A stretch of 64,000 nucleotides of DNA from Salticus scenicus (taxonomy: Eukaryota > Arthropoda > Arachnida > Araneae > Salticidae), in NCBI GenBank assembly GCA_963930645.1, contig CAWVNO010001151.1:1-64000 (forward strand), given 5' to 3'. The position numbers and the translations under genes were made by a program. The notes beneath the pieces are model-generated. The model saw nothing but the letters and a program-made list of their open reading frames with translations, was not told the origin of the DNA and made no database searches. Numbering within the stretch: the stretch's first letter is position 1; each line of letters opens with the position of its first letter. This document shows positions 35,969-47,300 of this stretch, piece by piece.

Positions 35969-38781
35969 GAGCCTAACGATCGCAATCACTTTCAGAATCT
36001 GCGAAATATATTCTAGTTTCATAATAACACCATCGGGAAGTTTGCACGTTGAACCATTTGGCCCGGGGGGCCTTTTTACGCAGACCTTCGGCAGCCGTTC
36101 CTACGCTCCGAAAATTTTTTTCGAGTTTCACATGCCCATCTTCAAACGACGATTCCACAGCAACTAAAAGAGCCTTAAGATCGCAATCACTTTCAGAATC
36201 TGCCAAATATATTCTAGTTTCATAATAAAACAATCGGGAAGTTTGCACGTTGAACCATTTGGCCCGGGGGGCCTTTTTACGCAGACCTTCGGCAGCCGTT
36301 CCTACGCTCCGAAAATTTTTTTCGAGTTTCACATGCCCATCTTCAAACGACGATTCCCAAGCAACTAAAAGAGCCTAACGATCGCAATCACTTTCAGAAT
36401 CTGCGAAATATATTCTAGTTTCATAATAACACCATCGGGAAGTTTGCACGTTGAACCATTTGGCCCGGGGGGCCTTTTTACGCAGACCTTCGGCAGCCGT
36501 TCCTACGCTCCGAAAATTTTTTTCGAGTTTCACATGCCCATCTTCAAACGACGATTCCAAAGCAACTAAAAGAGCCTAAAGATCGCAATCACTTTCAGAA
36601 TCTGCCAAATATATTCTAGTTTCATAATAAAACAATCGGGAAGTTTGCACGTTGAACCATTTGGCCCGGGGGCCTTTTTACGCAGACCTTCGGCAGCCGT
36701 TCCTACGCTCCGAAAATTTTTTTCGAGTTTCACATGCCCATCTTCAAACGACGATTCCCAAGCAACTAAAAGAGCCTAACGATCGCAATCACTTTCAGAA
36801 TCTGCGAAATATATTCTAGTTTCATAATAACACCATCGGAAAGTTTGCACGTTGAACCATTTGGCCCGGGGGGCCTTTTTACGCAGACCTTCGGCAGCCG
36901 TTCCTACGCTCCGAAAATTTTTTTCGAGTTTCACATGCCCATCTTCAAACGACGATTCCAAAGCAACTAAAAGAGCCTAAAGATCGCAATCACTTTCAGA
37001 ATCTGCCAAATATATTCTAGTTTCATAATAAAACAATCAGGAAGTTTGCACGTTGAACCATTTGGCCCGGGGGGCCTTTTTACGCAGACCTTCGGCAGCC
37101 GTTCCTACGCTCCGAAAATTTTTTTCGAGTTTCACATGCCCATCTTCAAACGACGATTCCCAAGCAACTAAAAGAGCCTAACGATCGCAATCACTTTCAG
37201 AATCTGCGAAATATATACTAGTTTCATAATAACACCATCGGGAAGTTTGCACGTTGAACCATTTGGCCCGGGGGGCCTTTTTACGCAGACCTTCGGCAGC
37301 CGTTCCTACGCTCTGAAAATTTTTTTCGAGTTTCACATGCCCATCTTCAAACGACGATTCCAAAGCAACTAAAAGAGCCTAAAGATCGCAATCACTTTCA
37401 GAATCTGCCAAATATATTCTAGTTTCATAATAAAACAATCGGGAAGTTTGCACGTTGAACCATTTGGCCCGGGGGGCCTTTTTACGCAGACCTTCGGCAG
37501 CCGTTCCTACGCTCCGAAAATTTTTTTCGAGTTTCACATGCCCATCTTCAAACGACGATTTCCAAGCAACTAAAAGAGCCTAACGATCGCAATCACTTTC
37601 AGAATCTGCGAAATATATTCTAGTTTCATAATAACACCATCGGGAAGTTTGCACGTTGAACCATTTGGCCCGGGGGGCCTTTTTACGCAGACCTTCGGCA
37701 GCCGTTCCTACGCTCCGAAAATTTTTTTCGAGTTTCACATGCCCATCTTCAAACGACGATTCCAAAGCAACTAAAAGAGCCTAAAGATCGCAATCACTTT
37801 CAGAATCTGCCAAATATATTCTAGTTTCATAATAAAACAATCGGGAAGTTTGCACGTTGAACCATTTGGCCCGGGGGGCCTTTTTACGCAGACCTTCGGC
37901 AGCCGTTCCTACGCTCCGAAAATTTTTTTCGAGTTTCACATGCCCATCTTCAAACGACGATTCCCAAGCAACTAAAAGAGCCTAACGATCGCAATCACTT
38001 TCAGAATCTGCGAAATATATTCTAGTTTCATAATAACACCATCGGGAAGTTTGCACGTTGAACCATTTGGCCCGGGGGGCCTTTTTACGCAGACCTTCGG
38101 CAGCCGTTCCTACGCTCCGAAAATTTTTTTCGAGTTTCACATGCCCATCTTCAAACGACGATTCCAAAGCAACTAAAAGAGCCTAAAGATCGCAATCACT
38201 TTCAGAATCTGCCAAATATATTCTAGTTTCATAATAAAACAATCGGGAAGTTTGCACGTTGAACCATTTGGCCCGGGGGGCCTTTTTACGCAGACCTTCG
38301 GCAGCCGTTCCTACGCTCCGAAAATTTTTTTCGAGTTTCACATGCCCATCTTCAAACGACGATTCCCAAGCAACTAAAAGAGCCTAACGATCGCAATCAC
38401 TTTCAGAATCTGCGAAATATATTCTAGTTTCATAATAACACCATCGGGAAGTTTGCACGTTGAACCATTTGGCCCGGGGGGCCTTTTTACGCAGACCTTC
38501 GGCAGCCGTTCCTACGCTCCGAAAATTTTTTTCGAGTTTCACATGCCCATCTTCAAACGACGATTCCAAAGCAACTAAAAGAGCCTAAAGATCGCAATCA
38601 CTTTCAGAATCTGCCAAATATATTCTAGTTTCATAATAAAACAATCGGGAAGTTTGCACGTTGAACCATTTGGCCCGGGGGGCCTTTTTACGCAGACCTT
38701 CGGCAGCCGTTCCTACGCTCCGAAAATTTTTTTCGAGTTTCACATGCCCATCTTCAAACGACGATTCCAAAGCAACTAAAA
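35969..38781. repeat. Higher-order repeat copy 4, truncated and rearranged
   Basis: It begins with A'-B', then B with five G, A with CGGAAAGTTT near 36836, B with ATCAGGAAG, A with ATATACTAG and CTCTGAAAAT, and B with GATTTCCAAG near 37557. After about 37.8 kb it follows plain dimers and lacks GGGAAATTTG, TGCAAAATA and the closing A/B hybrid. It ends in the B/A hybrid at 38581, the junction of an 11-monomer duplication. Confidence 0.84.
38581..38781 (+). repeat. B/A hybrid monomer at a 2210-bp duplication junction
   Basis: It has a B head and an A tail. The two monomers after it, a B with five G and an A with CGGAAAGTTT, repeat 36572-36972 at an offset of 2210 bp, or 11 monomers less one base. 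An odd-numbered duplication must create one hybrid at its junction, and this is where it is. Confidence 0.88.
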
Positions 38782-39381
38782 GAGCCTAAAGATCGCAATC
38801 ACTTTCAGAATCTGCCAAATATATTCTAGTTTCATAATAAAACAATCGGGAAGTTTGCACGTTGAACCATTTGGCCCGGGGGCCTTTTTACGCAGACCTT
38901 CGGCAGCCGTTCCTACGCTCCGAAAATTTTTTTCGAGTTTCACATGCCCATCTTCAAACGACGATTCCCAAGCAACTAAAAGAGCCTAACGATCGCAATC
39001 ACTTTCAGAATCTGCGAAATATATTCTAGTTTCATAATAACACCATCGGAAAGTTTGCACGTTGAACCATTTGGCCCGGGGGGCCTTTTTACGCAGACCT
39101 TCGGCAGCCGTTCTTACGCTCCGAAAATTTTTTTCGAGTTTCACATGCCCATCTTCAAACGACGATTCCAAAGCAACTAAAAGAGCCTAAAGATCGCAAC
39201 GCTTTCAGAATCTGCCAAATATATTCTAGTTTCATAATAAAACATTCGGGAAGTTTGCACGTTGAACCATTTGGCCCGGGGGCCTTTTTACGCAGACCTT
39301 CGGCAGCCGTTCCTACGCTCCGAAAATTTTTTTCGAGTTTCACATGCCCATCTTCAAACGACGATTCCCAAGCAACTAAAA
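38782..39381. repeat. Start of the second copy of the 2210-bp (11-monomer) duplication
   Basis: The B with five G and the A with CGGAAAGTTT near 39045 match 36572-36972. The A also has GTTCTTACG near 39110. The third monomer (39183) is only 199 bp, with one base lost in ATCGCAACGC and a five-G run, plus AACATTCGGG near 39242. The match to the upstream copy fades after this. Confidence 0.82.
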
Positions 39382-39582
39382 GAGCCTAACGATCGCAATC
39401 ACTTTCAGAATCTGCGAAATATATTCTAGTTTCATAATAACACCATCGGGAAGTTTGCACGTTGAACCATTTGGCCCGGGGGGCCTTTTTACGCAGACCT
39501 TCGGCAGCCGTTCCTACGCTCCGAAAATTTTTTTCGAGTTTCACATGCCCATCTTCAAACGACGATTCCAAAGCAACTAAAA

Positions 39583-39783
39583 GAGCCTAAAGATCGCAAT
39601 CGCTTTCAGAATCTGCCAAATATATTCTAGTTTCATAATAAAACAATCGGGAAGTTTGCACGTTGAACCATTTGGCCCGGGGGGCCTTTTTACGCAGACC
39701 TTCGGCAGCCGTTCCTACGCTCCGAAATTTTTTTTCGAGTTTCACATGCCCATCTTCAAACAACGATTCCCAAGCAACTAAAA
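39583..39783 (+). repeat. B subtype with three linked variants, copy 4
   Basis: AATCGCTTTC, A3T8 and AAACAACG occur together. It is the first of two adjacent copies 402 bp apart, a simple one-dimer duplication. Confidence 0.85.
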
Positions 39784-39984
39784 GAGCCTAACGATCGCAA
39801 TCACTTTCAGAATCTGCGAAATATATTCTAGTTTCATAATAACACCATCGGGAAGTTTGCACGTTGAACCATTTGGCCCGGGGGGCCTTTTTACGCAGAC
39901 CTTCGGCAGCCGTTCCTACGCTCCGAAAATTTTTTTCGAGTTTCACATGCCCATCTTCAAACGACGATTCCAAAGCAACTAAAA

Positions 39985-40185
39985 GAGCCTAAAGATCGCA
40001 ATCGCTTTCAGAATCTGCCAAATATATTCTAGTTTCATAATAAAACAATCGGGAAGTTTGCACGTTGAACCATTTGGCCCGGGGGGCCTTTTTACGCAGA
40101 CCTTCGGCAGCCGTTCCTACGCTCCGAAATTTTTTTTCGAGTTTCACATGCCCATCTTCAAACAACGATTCCCAAGCAACTAAAA
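39985..40185 (+). repeat. B subtype with three linked variants, copy 5
   Basis: It has the same linked variants as copy 4, one dimer upstream. It is the 14666-bp partner of the copy at 25319. Confidence 0.85.
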
Positions 40186-41385
40186 GAGCCTAACGATCGC
40201 AATCACTTTCAGAATCTGCGAAATATATTCTAGTTTCATAATAACACCATCGGGAAGTTTGCACGTTGAACCATTTGGCCCGGGGGGCCTTTTTACGCAG
40301 ACCTTCGGCAGCCGTTCCTACGCTCCGAAAATTTTTTTCGAGTTTCACATGCCCATCTTCAAACGACGATTCCAAAGCAACTAAAAGAGCCTAAAGATCG
40401 CAATCACTTTCAGAATCTGCCAAATATATTCTAGTTTCATAATAAAACAATCGGGAAGTTTGCACGTTGAACCATTTGGCCCGGGGGGCCTTTTTACGCA
40501 GATCTTCGGCAGCCGTTCCTACGCTCCGAAAATTTTTTTCGAGTTTCACATGCCCATCTTCAAACGACGATTCCCAAGCAACTAAAAGAGCCTAACGATC
40601 GCAATCACTTTCAGAATCTGCGAAATATATTCTAGTTTCATAATAACACCATCGGGAAGTTTGCACGTTGAACCATTTGGCCCGGGGGGCCTTTTTACGC
40701 AGACCTTCGGCAGCCGTTCCTACGCTCCGAAAATTTTTTTCGAGTTTCACATGCCCATCTTCAAACGACGATTCCAAAGCAACTAAAAGAGCCTAAAGAT
40801 CGCAATCACTTTCAGAATCTGCCAAATATATTCTAGTTTCATAATAAAACAATCGGGAAGTTTGCACGTTGAACCATTTGGCCCGGGGGGCCTTTTTACG
40901 CAGACCTTCGGCAGCCGTTCCTACGCTCCGAAAATTTTTTTCGAGTTTCACATGCCCATCTTCAAACGACGATTCCCAAGCAACTAAAAGAGCCTAACGA
41001 TCGCAATCACTTTCAGAATCTGCGAAATATATTCTAGTTTCATAATAACACCATCGGGAAGTTTGCACGTTGAACCATTTGGCCCGGGGGGCCTTTTTAC
41101 GCAGACCTTCGGCAGCCGTTCCTACGCTCCGAAAATTTTTTTCGAGTTTCACATGCCCATCTTCAAACGACGATTCCAAAGCAACTAAAAGAGCCTAAAG
41201 ATCGCAATCACTTTCAGAATCTGCCAAATATATTCTAGTTTCATAATAAAACAATCGGGAAGTTTGCACGTTGAACCATTTGGCCCGGGGGCCTTTTTAC
41301 GCAGACCTTCGGCAGCCGTTCCTACGCTCCGAAAATTTTTTTCGAGTTTCACATGCCCATCTTCAAACGACGATTCCCAAGCAAC

Positions 41386-44300
41386 TAAAAGAGCCTAACG
41401 ATCGCAATCACTTTCAGAATCTGCGAAATATATTCTAGTTTCATAATAACACCATCGGGAAGTTTGCACGTTGAACCATTTGGCCCGGGGGGCCTTTTTA
41501 CGCAGACCTTCGGCAGCCGTTCCTACGCTCCGAAAATTTTTTTCGAGTTTCACATGCCCATCTTCAAACGACGATTCCAAAGCAACTAAAAGAGCCTAAA
41601 GATCGCAATCACTTTCAGAATCTGCCAAATATATTCTAGTTTCATAATAAAACAATCGGGAAGTTTGCACGTTGAACCATTTGGCCCGGGGGGCCTTTTT
41701 ACGCAGACCTTCGGCAGCCGTTCCTACGCTCCGAAAATTTTTTTCGAGTTTCACATGCCCATCTTCAAACGACGATTCCCAAGCAACTAAAAGAGCCTAA
41801 CGATCGCAATCACTTTCAGAATCTGCGAAATATATACTAGTTTCATAATAACACCATCGGGAAGTTTGCACGTTGAACCATTTGGCCCGGGGGGCCTTTT
41901 TACGCAGACCTTCGGCAGCCGTTCCTACGCTCTGAAAATTTTTTTCGAGTTTCACATGCCCATCTTCAAACGACGATTCCAAAGCAACTAAAAGAGCCTA
42001 AAGATCGCAATCACTTTCAGAATCTGCCAAATATATTCTAGTTTCATAATAAAACAATCGGGAAGTTTGCACGTTGAACCATTTGGCCCGGGGGGCCTTT
42101 TTACGCAGACCTTCGGCAGCCGTTCCTACGCTCCGAAAATTTTTTTCGAGTTTCACATGCCCATCTTCAAACGACGATTCCCAAGCAACTAAAAGAGCCT
42201 AACGATCGCAATCACTTTCAGAATCTGCGAAATATATTCTAGTTTCATAATAACACCATCGGGAAGTTTGCACGTTGAACCATTTGGCCCGGGGGGCCTT
42301 TTTACGCAGACCTTCGGCAGCCGTTCCTACGCTCCGAAAATTTTTTTCGAGTTTCACATGCCCATCTTCAAACGACGATTCCAAAGCAACTAAAAGAGCC
42401 TAAAGATCGCAATCACTTTCAGAATCTGCCAAATATATTCTAGTTTTATAATAAAACAATCGGGAAGTTTGCACGTTGAACCATTTGGCCCGGGGGGCCT
42501 TTTTACGCAGACCTTCGGCAGCCGTTCCTACGCTCCGAAAATTTTTTTCGAGTTTCACATGCCCATCTTCAAACGACGATTCCCAAGCAACTAAAAGAGC
42601 CTAACGATCGCAATCACTTTCAGAATCTGCGAAATATATTCTAGTTTCATAATAACACCATCGGGAAGTTTGCACGTTGAACCATTTGGCCCGGGGGGCC
42701 TTTTTACGCAGACCTTCGGCAGCCGTTCCTACGCTCCGAAAATTTTTTTCGAGTTTCACATGCCCATCTTCAAACGACGATTCCAAAGCAACTAAAAGAG
42801 CCTAAAGATCGCAATCACTTTCAGAATCTGCCAAATATATTCTAGTTTCATAATAAAACAATCGGGAAGTTTGCACGTTGAACCATTTGGCCCGGGGGGC
42901 CATTTTACGCAGACCTTCGGCAGCCGTTCCTACGCTCCGAAAATTTTTTTCGAGTTTCACATGCCCATCTTCAAACGACGATTCCCAAGCAACTAAAAGA
43001 GCCTAACGATCGCAATCACTTTCAGAATCTGCGAAATATATTCTAGTTTCATAATAACACCATCGGGAAGTTTGCACGTTGAACCATTTGGCCCGGGGGG
43101 CCTTTTTACGCAGACCTTCGGCAGCCGTTCCTACGCTCCGAAAATTTTTTTCGAGTTTCACATGCCCATCTTCAAACGACGATTCCAAAGCAACTAAAAG
43201 AGCCTAAAGATCGCAATCACTTTCAGAATCTGCCAAATATATTCTAGTTTCATAATAAAACAATCGGGAAGTTTGCACGTTGAACCATTTGGCCCGGGGG
43301 GCCTTTTTACGCAGACCTTCGGCAGCCGTTCCTACGCTCCGAAAATTTTTTTCGAGTTTCACATGCCCATCTTCAAACGACGATTCCCAAGCAACTAAAA
43401 GAGCCTAACGATCGCAATCACTTTCAGAATCTGCGAAATATATTCTAGTTTCATAATAACACCATCGGGAAGTTTGCACGTTGAACCATTTGGCCCGGGG
43501 GGCTATTTTACGCAGACCTCCGGCAGCCGTTTCTACGCTCCGAAAATTTTTTTCGAGTTTCACATGCCCATCTTCAAACGACGATTCCAAAGCAACTAAA
43601 AGAGCCTAAAGATCGCAATCACTTTCAGAATCTGCCAAATATATTCTAGTTTCATAATAAAACAATCGGGAAGTTTGCACGTTGAACCATTTGGCCCGGG
43701 GGGCCTTTTTACGCAGACCTTCGGCAGCCGTTCCTACGCTCCGAAAATTTTTTTCGAGTTTCACATGCCCATCTTCAAACGACGATTCCCAAGCAACTAA
43801 AAGAGCCTAACGATCGCAATCACTTTCAGAATCTGCGAAATATATTCTAGTTTCATAATAACACCATCGGGAAGTTTGCACGTTGAACCATTTGGCCCGG
43901 GGGGCCTTTTTACGCAGACCTTCGGCAGCCGTTCCTACGCTCCGAAAATTTTTTTCGAGTTTCACATGCCCATCTTCAAACGACGATTCCAAAGCAACTA
44001 AAAGAGCCTAAAGATCGCAATCACTTTCAGAATCTGCCAAATATATTCTAGTTTCATAATAAAACAATCGGGAAGTTTGCACGTTGAACCATTTGGCCCG
44101 GGGGGCCTTTTTACGCAGACCTTCGGCAGCCGTTCCTACGCTCCGAAAATTTTTTTCGAGTTTCACATGCCCATCTTCAAACGACGATTCCCAAGCAACT
44201 AAAAGAGCCTAACGATCGCAATCACTTTCAGAATCTGCGAAATATATTCTAGTTTCATAATAACACCATCGGGAAGTTTGCACGTTGAACCATTTGGCCC

Positions 44301-47300
44301 GGGGGGGCTTTTTACGCAGACCTTCGGCAGCCGTTCCTACGCTCCGAAAACTTTTTTCGAGTTTCACATGCCCATCTTCAAACGACGATTCCAAAGCAAC
44401 TAAAAGAGCCTAAAGATCGCAATCACTTTCAGAATCTGCCAAATATATTCTAGTTTCATAATAAAACAATCGGGAAGTTTGCACGTTGAACCATTTGGCC
44501 CGGGGGGCCTTTTTACGCAGACCTTCGGCAGCCGTTCCTACGCTCCGAAAATTTTTTTCGAGTTTCACATGCCCATCTTCAAACGACGATTCCCAAGCAA
44601 CTAAAAGAGCCTAACGATCGCAATCACTTTCAGAATCTGCGAAATATATTCTAGTTTCATAATAACACCATCGGGAAGTTTGCACGTTGAACCATTTGGC
44701 CCGGGGGGCCTTTTTACGCAGACCTTCGGCAGCCGTTCCTACGCTCCGAAAATTTTTTTCGAGTTTCACATGCCCATCTTCAAACGACGATTCCAAAGCA
44801 ACTAAAAGAGCCTAAAGATCGCAATCACTTTCAGAATCTGCCAAATATATTCTAGTTTCATAATAAAACAATCGGGAAGTTTGCACGTTGAACCATTTGG
44901 CCCGGGGGGCCTTTTTACGCAGACCTTCGGCAGCCGTTCCTACGCTCCGAAAATTTTTTTCGAGTTTCACATGCCCATCTTCAAACGACGATTCCCAAGC
45001 AACTAAAAGAGCCTAACGATCGCAATCACTTTCAGAATCTGCGAAATATATTCTAGTTTCATAATAACACCATCGGGAAGTTTGCACGTTGAACCATTTG
45101 GCCCGGGGGGCCTTTTTACGCAGACCTTCGGCAGCCGTTCCTACGCTCCGAAAATTTTTTTCGAGTTTCACATGCCCATCTTCAAACGACGATTCCAAAG
45201 CAACTAAAAGAGCCTAAAGATCGCAATCACTTTCAGAATCTGCCAAATATATTCTAGTTTCATAATAAAACAATCGGGAAGTTTGCACGTTGAACCATTT
45301 GGCCCGGGGGGCCTTTTTACGCAGACCTTCGGCAGCCGTTCCTACGCTCCGAAAATTTTTTTCGAGTTTCACATGCCCATCTTCAAACGACGATTCCCAA
45401 GCAACTAAAAGAGCCTAACGATCGCAATCACTTTCAGAATCTGCGAAATATATTCTAGTTTCATAATAACACCATCGGGAAGTTTGCACGTTGAACCATT
45501 TGGCCCGGGGGGCCTTTTTACGCAGACCTTCGGCAGCCGTTCCTACGCTCCGAAAATTTTTTTCGAGTTTCACATGCCCATCTTCAAACGACGATTCCTA
45601 AGCAACTAAAAGAGCCTAAAGATCGCAATCACTTTCAGAATCTGCCAAATATATTCTAGTTTCATAATAAAACAATCGGGAAGTTTGCACGTTGAACCAT
45701 TTGGCCCGGGGGGCGTTTTTACGCAGACCTTCGGCAGCCGTTCCTACGCTCCGAAAATTTTTTTCGAGTTTCACATGCCCATCTTCAAACGACGATTCCC
45801 AAGCAACTAAAAGAGCCTAACGATCGCAATCACTTTCAGAATCTGCGAAATATATTCTAGTTTCATAATAACACCATCGGGAAGTTTGCACGTTGAACCA
45901 TTTGGCCCGGGGGGCCTTTTTACGCAGACCTTCGGCAGCCGTTCCTACGCTCCGAAAATTTTTTTCGAGTTTCACATGCCCATCTTCAAACGACGATTCC
46001 AAAGCAACTAAAAGAGCCTAAAGATCGCAATCACTTTCAGAATCTGCCAAATATATTCTAGTTTCATAATAAAACAATCGGGAAGTTTGCACGTTGAACC
46101 ATTTGGCCCGGGGGGCCTTTTTACGCAGACCTTCGGCAGCCGTTCCTACGCTCCGAAAATTTTTTTCGAGTTTCACATGCCCATCTTCAAACGACGATTC
46201 CCAAGCAACTAAAAGAGCCTAACGATCGCAATCACTTTCAGAATCTGCGAAATATATTCTAGTTTCATAATAACACCATCGGGAAGTTTGCACGTTGAAC
46301 CATTTGGCCCGGGGGGCCTTTTTACGCAGACCTTCGGCAGCCGTTCCTACGCTCCGAAAATTTTTTTCGAGTTTCACATGCCCATCTTCAAACGACGATT
46401 CCAAAGCAACTAAAAGAGCCTAAAGATCGCAATCACTTTCAGAATCTGCCAAATATATTCTAGTTTCATAATAAAACAATCGGGAAGTTTGCACGTTGAA
46501 CCATTTGGCCCGGGGGGGCCTTTTTACGCAGACCTTCGGCAGCCGTTCCTACGCTCCGAAATTTTTTTTCGAGTTTCACATGCCCATCTTCAAACGACGA
46601 TTCCCAAGCAACTAAAAGAGCCTAACGATCGCAATCACTTTCAGAATCTGCGAAATATATTCTAGTTTCATAATAACACCATCGGGAAGTTTGCACGTTG
46701 AACCATTTGGCCCGGGGGGCCTTTTTACGCAGACCTTCGGCAGCCGTTCCTACGCTCCGAAAATTTTTTTCGAGTTTCACATGCCCATCTTCAAACGACG
46801 ATTCCAAAGCAACTAAAAGAGCCTAAAGATCGCAATCACTTTCAGAATCTGCCAAATATATTCTAGTTTCATAATAAAACAATCGGGAAGTTTGCACGTT
46901 GAACCATTTGGCCCGGGGGGGCCTTTTTACGCAGACCTTCGGCAGCCGTTCCTACGCTCCGAAAATTTTTTTCGAGTTTCACATGCCCATCTTCAAACGA
47001 CGATTCCCAAGCAACTAAAAGAGCCTAACGATCGCAATCACTTTCAGAATCTGCGAAATATATTCTAGTTTCATAATAACACCATCGGGAAGTTTGCACG
47101 TTGAACCATTTGGCCCGGGGGGCCTTTTTACGCAGACCTTCGGCAGCCGTTCCTACGCTCCGAAAATTTTTTTCGAGTTTCACATGCCCATCTTCAAACG
47201 ACGATTCCCAAGCAACTAAAAGAGCCTAACGATCGCAATCACTTTCAGAATCTGCGAAATATATTCTAGTTTCATAATAACACCATCGGGAAGTTTGCAC

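Larger units (their letters stand above)
39382..41385. repeat. Dimers with B subtype copies, matching 24.7-26.1 kb
   Basis: Two consecutive B-subtype dimers (39382-39783 and 39784-40185) form a 402-bp duplication. From 39784 the order follows 25118 onward at an offset of 14666 bp, including GCAGATCTTC near 40498. A B with five G near 41286 matches 36667 at an offset of 4619 bp. Confidence 0.82.
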
